From a virus, in the IMG/VR virus record IMGVR_UViG_3300024518_003558, positions 1 through 26,126 of that record: a stretch of 26,126 nt of DNA; one strand, written 5' to 3'. The translations under genes and the position numbers were made by a program. This document shows, piece by piece, positions 14,400 to 20,923 of this stretch. Position 1 is the stretch's first letter, and every line of letters begins with the position of its first letter. The notes under the pieces are model-generated. The model saw only the letters and a list, made by a program, of their open reading frames with translations, made no database searches and was not told the origin of the DNA.

Positions 14400-14630
14400 T
14401 TATATTCCCGCTCGAACGAGCAGGCGTTCAATGAGTTTGTCGCGGAACTTTTCATCGTGCTTCGCGAGATTGTTTAGAGCGCTGCCGGTGCCAGTTATGG
14501 CTTCATCAAGCACTTCGTTGGTCAGGACGCTAGTGATCTCTGTCTCGTTGCCAGCAACGATCAGAACTGCTTCGCCCTGGTGCTGGTCGAGTAGAGTGTT
14601 TATGATTTTCTTCGCTTGTGTATTACTCAT
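14400..14630 (-). CDS. Small protein between Bet and SSB
   Basis: This is a 76-residue protein if it starts at MSNTQAKKIINTL, using the GCCGAGGAGGC RBS at 14639-14649, which lies within the last codons of Bet. The ATG overlaps the Bet stop region by 8 bases. The protein is helical, with a hydrophobic stretch GEAVLIVAGNETEITSV and a C-terminal KLIERLLVRAGI. It is of unrecognised family. Its place inside the recombination module suggests an accessory role, but none is shown. Confidence 0.6.
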   Translation of the reverse strand: MSNTQAKKIINTLLDQHQGEAVLIVAGNETEITSVLTNEVLDEAITGTGSALNNLAKHDEKFRDKLIERLLVRAGI

Positions 14631-15426
14631 TGCTTTGTGCCTCCTCGGCTGTTGGTAATTCAGTTGCCTCTCCATCTAAGGCTCCGATCATTCGGTCGGT
14701 CTGTGTTTCGGATTGATTCGGTTCTGCTATGTAACGAATCCCGTTTGGCTGAGAGTCATGGTCGGCGACCTCCTCCATAGTCATTTCTCCACCGAGCGCA
14801 TCAGGGAATGCCATTCGCAGTGCTGCTGCTTCAGCACACTTCGTCAGCATCTGTCGAGGTGCTTTCTTCCATCGTGCGTTAGGAAACAGTGACTTCTGGC
14901 CGTTTTTCTTGCCAGGTAGATACTGGTAGGTCTCACTGACAACTTCACTGAAGTACGTCACGACGGTGTATTCACCACGTTGTTTTGCGACCGGGTTCCA
15001 GCGATACACCTTGACCTCACACCACTCAGGCACGGTAATGTGCTTGTATTCGATGTTATCTCCATAATGCGGTCTGGCCTGGCCCAGGTATTCGTTCGTG
15101 CGCTGTGCCGTTGTCCGGTACTCATAGATGCCTGGCATGATCACGTCGCGCCATGTCGTAGCTCCAGTGATGGCATCCTTCACTTTCATCGGTACGATGT
15201 GGCACGGCTTCTTCATCGGATCCAGTTGCCTGGCCTGACAGTAGTCGATGACCATCATCACCGACATAGGATCAGCGCCTGGATACAGACTCGTTCGCAT
15301 TGTGTTGAATTGTGCCGGCGAGACTTCACGCTTCTCGATCATTGAGAGCAGTGACTTGCCTTCGTCTTCTTCAGGCTTTGTGACCACCGGAACATCTGCT
15401 GCGTACTCTTTTCTTATCTCAGTCAT
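14623..15426 (-). CDS. bet: Bet/RecT-family single-strand annealing recombinase
   Basis: This 267-residue protein matches the lambda Bet family. It contains DYCQARQLDPMKKPCHIVPM (residues 61-80), RDVIMPGIYEYRTTAQRT (93-110) and the conserved C-terminal block RWKKAPRQMLTKCAEAAALR (185-204), followed by MAFPDALGG. It anneals complementary strands produced by the partner exonuclease and promotes phage recombination and strand repair. Its start overlaps the exonuclease stop (ATGA), so the two are made together. The tail is acidic and probably disordered. Confidence 0.93.
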   Translation of the reverse strand: MTEIRKEYAADVPVVTKPEEDEGKSLLSMIEKREVSPAQFNTMRTSLYPGADPMSVMMVIDYCQARQLDPMKKPCHIVPMKVKDAITGATTWRDVIMPGIYEYRTTAQRTNEYLGQARPHYGDNIEYKHITVPEWCEVKVYRWNPVAKQRGEYTVVTYFSEVVSETYQYLPGKKNGQKSLFPNARWKKAPRQMLTKCAEAAALRMAFPDALGGEMTMEEVADHDSQPNGIRYIAEPNQSETQTDRMIGALDGEATELPTAEEAQSNE

Positions 15427-16334
15427 TTGACTACGAACCTCCTGGTTGTTGTTGTCTTTTGGAACTCAGACAGTCGATCGCCGAGTTCCTTTTCTACTGC
15501 CGTCTTGTTCAGGTTTTTGATCGCGCTGCCTGCCCAGGTGATCATGGGCTTGCCATGCTCTGGATCCAGCAGCACATCAGTCGTTTTCATGAACTTCTTG
15601 ATGTCTATTTCCAGCTCTTCCTTCTGTGACATTAGGCCTTTCATCGTTGCGCGTACTTCGCGCAGTTCCTCGACCTGGTTGGCGATGTCTATGCTCGCGA
15701 TGCAAGCAGACGGATACAGCTTGTCTACGTCGCCAGACGTGATTGGTTCGGGCGGATTGCGATGCTCGACTCGCTGCCAGAATAGCGCCAGTTTTTCTTC
15801 GAGTATCTTGTTGGCCTTTGCGCTGCTTTCAATGGTGTACGAGCGGAACTCATTGCCGCCGATCAGAACGCCCAGGTGCCAGCGATCCCACCCTGTCAGT
15901 GACAGGTAGCCTAGACACTGCGTCAGGTAGTACATGGGAATGTTGTCGGTCTCTTCTGCGCCGAACTGCTTGCCCATGAACTTGTCGGCAGTCTTCGCTT
16001 CCATGCCGGCCTTCTCGCCGGTGACCTTGCGGTCGATGTGGCCGCGAAAGAACGGCAGTTCAGCGTGTTGGAAGTCGCGCCGATCGCGCCGCACGTCGAT
16101 GCCGGTGCGCCTGGCGAACTCGTCGCAGACTACATCTTCCAGGACGTTGCCGAAGTGTACACGTTCATTGTTTGACAGGTCGGGCCGCTCTTTATCGCCG
16201 ACCTTCTCCAGATATAGATCGAGTGGTGTCATGTATGGGTGTAGCCCGACTGCTGCTGCTACTTCAGATGCGCCGACGTATGTGTGTCGATCGCTGAAGT
16301 CGATTCCCGATGTTGCTTGTTTTACTGTTGTCAT
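15423..16334 (-). CDS. YqaJ / lambda-exonuclease family recombination nuclease
   Basis: This 303-residue 5'-3' exonuclease has a PD-(D/E)xK core. GASEVAAAVGLHPYMTPLDL (21-40) is the N-terminal family block. Then come FGNVLEDVV (61-69) with the conserved Glu, GHIDRK with D101, EAK with E112 and K114, and YLTQCLGYL with Q139. These form the metal-binding catalytic set. The C-terminal part (about 215-270) is helical. It degrades one strand of duplex ends to feed Bet. It directly precedes bet with an ATGA overlap. Confidence 0.93.
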   Translation of the reverse strand: MTTVKQATSGIDFSDRHTYVGASEVAAAVGLHPYMTPLDLYLEKVGDKERPDLSNNERVHFGNVLEDVVCDEFARRTGIDVRRDRRDFQHAELPFFRGHIDRKVTGEKAGMEAKTADKFMGKQFGAEETDNIPMYYLTQCLGYLSLTGWDRWHLGVLIGGNEFRSYTIESSAKANKILEEKLALFWQRVEHRNPPEPITSGDVDKLYPSACIASIDIANQVEELREVRATMKGLMSQKEELEIDIKKFMKTTDVLLDPEHGKPMITWAGSAIKNLNKTAVEKELGDRLSEFQKTTTTRRFVVK

Positions 16335-16348
16335 GTTTGTTCTCTCAG

Positions 16349-16762
16349 TTACCAGTTAAGGACGTGTTGGTCATCCAGGTGTTCTTGTATCGTGCCTGTG
16401 AAGTAATCGAGCAGGCCAACACGACGGCGACTGATTACTTCATGATCGTGCATAGATTGTGTGTCGATTATTTGATCCAGGTCGAGCAGGAACAGGTCTT
16501 GCTCGTTGTGCGCTTCGACGAGCCATCCTTCGGCATCTTCGGCTGCTGCGAGCCATGCGAGCACAAGATAGCCCTGGTCTTCGACAGGCAGCTCCTCGTA
16601 CATGAGGCCTTTATATTCTCCCAAGACATCGAAGTATTTGTTCCGCGCTATATCAAATTTTTCGGCCGTCTTGTTCCTGTCGACCAGGTTGCGCTCGTCT
16701 TCATAGTCAGGATCGTGTGTTGCGGGAACAATGCCTGCTAGTTTTTGCCAGTTATGCTTCAT
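16349..16762 (-). CDS. Acidic protein, first gene of the leftward operon
   Basis: This is a 137-residue protein if it starts at MKHNWQKLAG, preceded by CTTGAGGAGGC (16770-16781) about 8 bases upstream. A GTG at 16792 would place the RBS inside the gene and is unlikely. It is rich in Asp and Glu (AAAEDAEGWLVEAHNEQDLF and LDLDQIIDTQSMHDHEV), mostly helical, with no membrane segment. It occupies the position of lambda N but is acidic, not arginine-rich, so an N-like antiterminator is not supported. The family is unknown. Confidence 0.6.
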   Translation of the reverse strand: MKHNWQKLAGIVPATHDPDYEDERNLVDRNKTAEKFDIARNKYFDVLGEYKGLMYEELPVEDQGYLVLAWLAAAEDAEGWLVEAHNEQDLFLLDLDQIIDTQSMHDHEVISRRRVGLLDYFTGTIQEHLDDQHVLNW

Positions 16763-16827
16763 TTTATGTGCCTCCTCAAGCACTGCTTTCACGAGATTGC
16801 TGGTCTTATTCGCCAGATCAGAATCGA

Positions 16828-16856
16828 ATAGTAGTTGATTAGGTACATTTGCGCAA
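16828..16856 (-). promoter_or_regulatory. Leftward early promoter
   Basis: Read leftward: -35 TTGCGC (16851-16856), a 17-base spacer, -10 TACTAT (16828-16833), with a start near 16821, about 60 bases before the first gene. The spacer contains the 9-mer TTAGGTACA on the plus strand (16839-16847), shared with the promoter at 12991-13019. It lies back to back with the rightward promoter. Confidence 0.55.
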
Positions 16857-16866
16857 GTTTTTTTCC

Positions 16867-16879
16867 ATGTTTTACATGA
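16867..16879. promoter_or_regulatory. Operator-like palindrome between the divergent promoters
   Basis: CATGT-TTT-ACATG is a perfect palindrome with 5-bp arms and a 3-base centre, the same geometry as the palindrome at 12998-13010 but with different arms. It lies between the two facing -35 boxes. A binding site for the Cro-like protein or an unseen repressor is likely. Confidence 0.45.
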
Positions 16880-16894
16880 AACAGCGTAAAAACA

Positions 16895-16923
16895 TTGCGC
16901 GTCCTGGCCTGGCGTGCCATAAT
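16895..16923 (+). promoter_or_regulatory. Rightward promoter of the Cro-like gene
   Basis: -35 TTGCGC (16895-16900), a 17-base spacer and -10 CATAAT (16918-16923) predict a start at about 16930. That is at or within a few bases of the GTG (16931) or ATG (16937) of the Cro-like gene, so the message would be nearly leaderless. Confidence 0.55.
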
Positions 16924-16936
16924 TCGTTTTGTGAAT

Positions 16937-17140
16937 ATGAGAAAAAACAATTCAAGGCTCATCCAGGCAGTCGAGAAGGCTGGTTCTGTTCGGGCGCTGG
17001 CCCTGTCCATCGAGGAGTCGCCACGCACCATACAATATCAGGTGCGGCGCGGATGGCTGAGTCCAGCGGTGGCTAAGAAAGTCGGAAAACTTTATCTTTG
17101 GCCGCGCGTCTATATCGTCGACCTGGCTTCTGCCGTATAG
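16937..17140 (+). CDS. Cro-like helix-turn-helix regulator
   Basis: This is a 67-residue protein if it starts at MRKNNSRLIQ. An in-frame GTG at 16931 is also possible. The pattern RLIQAVEKAGSVRALALSIE, then SPRTIQYQVRRGWLSPAVAKK, matches small Cro/YdaS-type proteins: a first helix, a turn around EESPRTIQ with the recognition helix, and a C-terminal WLSP. It is the first gene on the rightward transcript and faces the leftward operon, as Cro does in lambdoid phages. No RBS is visible and the promoter -10 ends at 16923, so translation may start from a leaderless message. Confidence 0.7.
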   Translation: MRKNNSRLIQAVEKAGSVRALALSIEESPRTIQYQVRRGWLSPAVAKKVGKLYLWPRVYIVDLASAV

Positions 17141-17150
17141 TATTATCCCC

Positions 17151-17188
17151 GTGTGCTGGTCTCTGCCTCCTCAGATCCAGAACACACC
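17151..17188 (+). ncRNA. Hairpin displaying a CCTCCT hexaloop
   Basis: The outer stem GTGTG-CTGG (17151-17159) pairs with CCAG-AA-CACAC (17178-17188) with a two-base bulge. The inner stem TCTG (17163-17166) pairs with CAGA (17173-17176) and leaves exactly CCTCCT (17167-17172) in the loop. In the rightward RNA this loop is complementary to the AGGAGG of ribosome binding sites. There is no gene in 17141-17271. It may be an mRNA element or the remnant of a ribosome binding site read on the other strand. Confidence 0.4.
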
Positions 17189-17227
17189 GCTGGTTGGTCT
17201 TCAGGTCTATCCTGGGGACTAGCCAGC

Positions 17228-17247
17228 ATTTTAATGAATTTTAATGA
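17228..17247. repeat. Tandem decamer repeat
   Basis: ATTTTAATGA occurs twice in tandem, directly before the ATG at 17248 and 24 bases before the preferred start of the replication gene. It is AT-rich; the function is unknown. Confidence 0.6.
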
Positions 17248-17271
17248 ATGACCTGCCGAGGGGGCGCCACA

Positions 17272-18183
17272 TTGAGTATCAAACATATAGACGCCGCATT
17301 AGATAGCCGTCTGCCGTGCAACCTGAAGCTGGTTGCTATCGTGTTCGCCGACTGCGCTAACAGCGAGACCGGAGAATCCTGGCCGTCTGCACAGTACGTT
17401 GCAAATCGTGCAACGATGTCTCGCCGGCAAGCAATCCGAAATATTAACGAGCTTATCAAGTTAGGCATCCTGGTTGAAGTTGGTAAGCGCAGGTCTCCCG
17501 GTGGTTACACCAAAGTCAGGATGATCGTGAAGAAAGCCCTGGAAGAGTTTGGTAGTGACACCCATGACACTGGTGACACATTGTCACTGGTGACACCAGA
17601 GGCGCCCGGTAGTGACACCCATGACACTCAGGTAGTGTCACCGGTGTCACCCGAACCGTCAAATAACCGTCATAAAGAACCGTTATCTATTGATGAGCTA
17701 TTTGATGCGTTCTGGTCAGCGTATCCGACGAAGGTCGGAAAGAAGCCAGCCAGAAAGGCATTTGAGGTGGCGCTGAAGAAAGCCCCAAAATCAGATCTTT
17801 GGAAAAAAGAAAAATTTACTGATGTAAGTTGTTTTGTAGCTTCGATAGTGCGAGGTATTTTTAGGCGGATTAATTTAGATCGCCAGTGGAAGGATGGTTT
17901 TATTCCAAATCCAACCACATACCTGAACCAGGAACGATGGGAAGATGAGATCCAGCAATCTGACAACAATGGCAAACTGGTTGATTCTGATCAAGCCAGG
18001 AAGGACGATGAAGCCAGGCGCGCGAACTCCGTGTATCTAAAGAACCTGGAAATACTGGATCTAATGCGCGCCAGGATCGGTCAACGAGAAGGAAATTTTA
18101 TGATGCCCAGGAAGTGGGACTGGCAGGAATGCACCAACTACATGATAAAACATGGCATGGATGTGCCTGCATTAGCACATTAA
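17272..18183 (+). CDS. O-like replication initiator
   Basis: This is a 303-residue protein if it starts at the TTG of MSIKHIDAAL, which has CCGAGGGGGC about 7 bases upstream, a variant of the RBS used elsewhere here. An ATG at 17248 would add eight residues. The N-terminal part (about 10-90) is a winged helix, with NLKLVAIVFADCANSETGES, then WPSAQYVANRATMSRRQAIR and ELIKLGILVEVGKRRS. A Gly, Ser, Asp, Thr and His-rich linker contains two copies of GSDTHDT. The C-terminal part (LFDAFWSAYPTKVGKKPARK, then RQWKDGFIPNPTTYLNQERW) resembles phage replication proteins of this type. It binds the origin and loads the replicative helicase. The linker DNA carries iterons, as in lambda O. Confidence 0.85.
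   Translation: MSIKHIDAALDSRLPCNLKLVAIVFADCANSETGESWPSAQYVANRATMSRRQAIRNINELIKLGILVEVGKRRSPGGYTKVRMIVKKALEEFGSDTHDTGDTLSLVTPEAPGSDTHDTQVVSPVSPEPSNNRHKEPLSIDELFDAFWSAYPTKVGKKPARKAFEVALKKAPKSDLWKKEKFTDVSCFVASIVRGIFRRINLDRQWKDGFIPNPTTYLNQERWEDEIQQSDNNGKLVDSDQARKDDEARRANSVYLKNLEILDLMRARIGQREGNFMMPRKWDWQECTNYMIKHGMDVPALAH
17551..17683. repeat. Iteron cluster inside the initiator gene, probable replication origin
   Basis: A 21-base direct repeat (GGTAGTGACACCCATGACAC plus T) occurs at 17551-17571 and 17608-17628, 57 bases apart. Further GTGACAC or GTGTCAC cores lie between and after (17572-17651), about seven in 100 bases on both strands. Three copies of AACCGT (17654-17659, 17665-17670 and 17678-17683) follow, next to an AT-rich stretch. 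The arrangement resembles lambda ori inside gene O. Confidence 0.65.
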
Positions 18184-18194
18184 GGGGGAAGTAG

Positions 18195-18353
18195 ATGGAC
18201 AACAAAATATTGGGCCGCCAGGATGGCTGTTCAGCACTTGGAAAAGGGGTGATCGCAAGCATATGTTTAAGCGCAGTTATATGGTTTGCTATAATTTGGC
18301 TTTGGCTGCCTGACGCTTTGATTGCGCTTTCGCTTTGGAGGGAATACAAATGA
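18195..18353 (+). CDS. Small membrane protein (52 aa)
   Basis: The translation begins MDNKILGRQDGCSALGKG, then a long hydrophobic stretch of about 28 residues (VIASICLSAVIWFAIIWLWL), ending LSLWREYK. It has one or two membrane segments. The RBS GGGGGAA lies 5 bases before the ATG, and the stop overlaps the next ATG (ATGA). It could be a small membrane regulator or a partner of the next protein. No family is recognised. Confidence 0.55.
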   Translation: MDNKILGRQDGCSALGKGVIASICLSAVIWFAIIWLWLPDALIALSLWREYK

Positions 18354-19147
18354 AATTTATTAATGCTTCAATGATGCCCAGGCTTGATTACTTCGTGCGA
18401 GGTAGATCTGTGCCGGCAGAATCTGTTTGGATGGACGAGTGTTGGCGCGACAATCAAGCCGCAGACTTTGGTCAGATCGACGAAGTTGGTCACACAACTA
18501 GGGCGAATGAAGTAAGTCCTGATGTCGAGTTTATTCATCTAATGCACGAGCGGGGCAACAGTTCCGGCCGACACCTGTACGACATCCTTGAACATTCGGC
18601 TGATGCGTTCGTTTTATTTCAGCAGGCTTATAAGATATTCAAGAATCGGCATGCAGATAAACTAATCGGTTTTTATGATCAGTATGATGCGCTGCGCCTG
18701 GGGCACATGGGTGTGGACGTGTTCGATCGGTTCGCGCCACACAATAAGGACAGTCTGCGCTGCTTTGATTTTTTCATGCCGAGGGCATACCTGGACGCGC
18801 CGCTGCCAGAGTTTGTGGCCGCTATTAACTACAAGGTCGAGTGGCTTCGTTCGAGATCAAGGTCGCCAATTTATTTGTGTGCGACACACAAAACGAGACC
18901 GCCAGGGAAGAAAGACTTTCGGTATATGTCGCCGGCGGAGATGGATGTTTACCTGAGTGTCCTTCAGGAGTCTGGCGCCGATGGTGTTATCTGGTGGGCA
19001 TGGAATGTAGAGGGCACAAATAACTCTAATGGTGAAGGCACGACCAACAAGTCATTGAAGCTGAAAGCCTGGAACCACAAGTGGCGATACAAACAGGAAG
19101 AGAACGCCTGGGCGGAAGCATTTATGGATTACACCTGGGAAAGTTGA
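18350..19147 (+). CDS. TIM-barrel glycoside hydrolase-like protein
   Basis: This is a 265-residue protein if it starts at MKFINASMM with GGAGG about 8 bases upstream. It shows alternating strand-helix elements. DKLIGFYDQYDALRLGH, CFDFFMPRAYLD, RSPIYLCATHKTRPPGKKDF and the end block ESGADGVIWWAWNVEG resemble strands 4 to 8 of glycosidase-type TIM barrels, where the last strand often ends in WW or WGW. There is no signal peptide, so it acts in the cytoplasm, in the virion or after lysis. The exact family and substrate are unknown. It is coupled to the membrane-protein gene upstream. Confidence 0.45.
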   Translation: MKFINASMMPRLDYFVRGRSVPAESVWMDECWRDNQAADFGQIDEVGHTTRANEVSPDVEFIHLMHERGNSSGRHLYDILEHSADAFVLFQQAYKIFKNRHADKLIGFYDQYDALRLGHMGVDVFDRFAPHNKDSLRCFDFFMPRAYLDAPLPEFVAAINYKVEWLRSRSRSPIYLCATHKTRPPGKKDFRYMSPAEMDVYLSVLQESGADGVIWWAWNVEGTNNSNGEGTTNKSLKLKAWNHKWRYKQEENAWAEAFMDYTWES

Positions 19148-19177
19148 AGTGTATATATCAAGCCAACAATATTCACG

Positions 19178-19483
19178 ATGAGAAGAGCTGCCGCCAGGGA
19201 TAGGAACGAGCCTGAGATCGTCGAGACTTTCAGGAAAGCCGGCCGCTTCGTAACCAGGCTGTCTGGGAAAGGTGTGACGGATCTTCTCGTTATTAGACCA
19301 TCACCTGATGTGCCGGTGTTTGTCGTTGATTCGATTGATCAGGCTCTTGATCTTGTTCAGCTTGATGAGCCGATCATGCTGGTTGAGGTAAAGGACATAC
19401 GCGACGATCGTGTTACGCGCGAGCCGCTAACGCCTCAACAGGTTGAATGGCACAGTTTAGCGATGGGGGTTCCTTTTGGCTGA
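19178..19483 (+). CDS. VRR-NUC-type nuclease (PD-(D/E)xK)
   Basis: This 101-residue protein has the pattern of small phage VRR-NUC endonucleases: an N-terminal basic helix with E11 (RNEPEIVETF), GKGVTDLLVIR with D35, LVEVKDI with E70 and K72, then PLTPQQVEWH with the conserved Gln. These residues bind the metal and cut branched or duplex DNA; stand-alone members act like junction resolvases. An insertion of about 25 residues (PSPDVPVFVVDSIDQALDL and onward) lies between D35 and the EVK strand. The RBS is weak. The next gene begins 8 bases before its stop. Confidence 0.75.
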   Translation: MRRAAARDRNEPEIVETFRKAGRFVTRLSGKGVTDLLVIRPSPDVPVFVVDSIDQALDLVQLDEPIMLVEVKDIRDDRVTREPLTPQQVEWHSLAMGVPFG

Positions 19484-19715
19484 GACCAGGAAGCTGTCTG
19501 GCGTGCTAGAGGTTATTCATCGAACTTCTGTGATGCCAGGGCCGGAATTTTTGCAGCATACCTGGTTAGCAAAAACGGAAGTCAAGATGCTTTATGAAGA
19601 CCTGGTTAAAGAAGGATATTTACAGGATAAACAACTACTTAAATTCATATCACAGGGCTGCTGCACATTTAATTTTGGTGATGTAATTGTCAGTTGTGTG
19701 TGGGATATAAATTAA
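19476..19715 (+). CDS. Hypothetical small protein, TTG start
   Basis: This 79-residue protein begins MAETRKLSGVLEVIHRTSVM, using TTG overlapping the nuclease gene by 8 bases. It has a helix-turn-helix-like segment (WLAKTEVKMLYEDLVKEGYL) similar to a winged-helix core, followed by a hydrophobic Cys-rich end (QGCCTFNFGDVIVSCVW). It may bind DNA. The family is not recognised. Confidence 0.5.
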   Translation: MAETRKLSGVLEVIHRTSVMPGPEFLQHTWLAKTEVKMLYEDLVKEGYLQDKQLLKFISQGCCTFNFGDVIVSCVWDIN

Positions 19716-19737
19716 GCCCATCCTTGAGGAGGCACGA

Positions 19738-19884
19738 ATGAGTAAAATTGAAAGTGATTTTCATTTTTGGTATCACAAACAAATCGGAATAATGTTCTTG
19801 TGGGATCACTGGGGAAGCAACTGGAGCATAACGCTGATGTTGCCGTTCTGTTCGATGTGTTACATGCGCGAAGTGCCGGAGTAA
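19738..19884 (+). CDS. Small Trp/Cys-rich protein (48 aa)
   Basis: The translation begins MSKIESDFHFWYHKQIGIMF and ends CYMREVPE. It contains three tryptophans after the start, two cysteines and a hydrophobic middle. It has the best match to the shared RBS on this strand, CTTGAGGAGGC (19723-19733), 4-5 bases before the ATG. The stop overlaps the next ATG (TAATG), so the pair is coupled. The function is unknown. Confidence 0.6.
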   Translation: MSKIESDFHFWYHKQIGIMFLWDHWGSNWSITLMLPFCSMCYMREVPE

Positions 19885-20321
19885 TGGCAAATCTTAATCA
19901 GGTCAGGTTCGTCAGGGTAAGCGACATCGCTAACTCGCAGACTGTCGTTTGTGTTCCGAACAACGAGCCGACAGAGATCGAGTTTAAAAAACGCAACGGA
20001 TCAGGCAAAACTTACAACGCTGTAATAAAGCGAGCCAGGTCGCCCAAGTTTCACAACCTGGTGATGCGGGTCATTCGCGATCTGTTCGAAAACCAGGATA
20101 CCTACTCTGACATCGAGGTGTTCCGAGTGGTCATCAAGCTAAAGTGCGGATGGGTTTACGAGGAGCCAGTTGTTACTGGCAAGGGCCAGGTTCAGTGGGT
20201 GCCGAAGCCTACTGACTGGAGCAACTGTGACGAAGACGAGTTTCGGGAGTTCTTCGATAAACTGAAGCCGATCGTATGGGAAAAGCTGGGCGAAGAGGCC
20301 TGGTCGAGATACAGGCTGTAA
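19884..20321 (+). CDS. DUF1367-like protein
   Basis: This is a 145-residue protein if it starts at MANLNQVRFVRVSD, coupled to the previous stop. The longer frame to 19767 overlaps the small gene and has no RBS. The order RARSPKFHNLVMRVIRDLFE, then VFRVVIKLKCGWVYEEP and PKPTDWSNCDEDEFREFFDK resembles DUF1367 (lambdoid nin-region proteins): a shortened N-terminus, then the arginine/histidine helix and the terminal EFxxF block. The role in the family is unclear. The place next to nuclease genes fits a nin-type region. Confidence 0.6.
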   Translation: MANLNQVRFVRVSDIANSQTVVCVPNNEPTEIEFKKRNGSGKTYNAVIKRARSPKFHNLVMRVIRDLFENQDTYSDIEVFRVVIKLKCGWVYEEPVVTGKGQVQWVPKPTDWSNCDEDEFREFFDKLKPIVWEKLGEEAWSRYRL

Positions 20322-20339
20322 GGGAGTACAATCGGACGA

Positions 20340-20897
20340 ATGATTATCAAAATAATTATCCAGACGGTATTTGCTGTAGTTGTTTACGTTGGCTATGCCA
20401 TCCCCGGCAAGTTGCTAGGGATAGTGATGATCCCGATAGGTATCTGGACGGACTGGCAGCATAGGTTTACTTGGCCCTGGGATGCTGCGGCTAATGTGCA
20501 TACTGGCAGTTACTACGATCAGTGGTATCCGATGATTGATGCGCCTCAACACTCAGCGATCAGTCGCTTCTTTTACAAACTGAGTCCATTCTGGCGCGAG
20601 TATTACTGGCGTTTACGCAATTCTTTTTCAAATGCGATGCGTTATACGTTCGCCAATCCAAATACGAAGGGCGAAAAACTGTTAGGAGTTATCACTGTTA
20701 AGGGTGATGGCTGGATCTATCAGTACCACGAGGAGAAGTGGTGGTATGCCCGTTATAGGTATTCCAAGCGCACAGACGGCGACCAGGGCTGGGAGTTTTA
20801 CATCGGCTGGAAGCTAGACCGATGGACGGGGTTTGGGCTGACCGTAAGGATACCGAAGAAGAACTTCATACCACCTGATCAAGATTACGGGGCATGA
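20340..20897 (+). CDS. Membrane-anchored Trp/Tyr-rich phage protein
   Basis: This 185-residue protein has an N-terminal hydrophobic region of two short segments (about residues 3-36, IKIIIQTVFAVVVYVGYAIP, then LLGIVMIPIGIW). The rest is soluble and unusually rich in Trp and Tyr (DQWYPMID, SPFWREYYWRLRNSF, EKWWYARYRYSKR, WEFYIGWKLDRWTGFG). The aromatic, beta-like C-terminus suggests binding to a ligand or sugar. Similar proteins occur in phage accessory regions, but I cannot name the family with confidence. Confidence 0.5.
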   Translation: MIIKIIIQTVFAVVVYVGYAIPGKLLGIVMIPIGIWTDWQHRFTWPWDAAANVHTGSYYDQWYPMIDAPQHSAISRFFYKLSPFWREYYWRLRNSFSNAMRYTFANPNTKGEKLLGVITVKGDGWIYQYHEEKWWYARYRYSKRTDGDQGWEFYIGWKLDRWTGFGLTVRIPKKNFIPPDQDYGA

Positions 20898-20923
20898 TCA
20901 TCTGATCAAGCAGGATTAAAGAA

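Noticed and set aside
15427-16359. Several plus-strand frames opposite the exonuclease gene
   Set aside because: They are Ser/Arg-rich shadows of a gene with a complete catalytic motif set.
16349-16762. Lambda N-like antiterminator
   Set aside because: The position fits, but the protein is acidic and lacks an arginine-rich N-terminus, and no boxA/boxB pair is evident in the leader.
20877-20914. Repeated CTGATCAAG at the end of the 185-residue gene
   Set aside because: Two copies of a 9-mer 27 bases apart with no further structure; probably chance.
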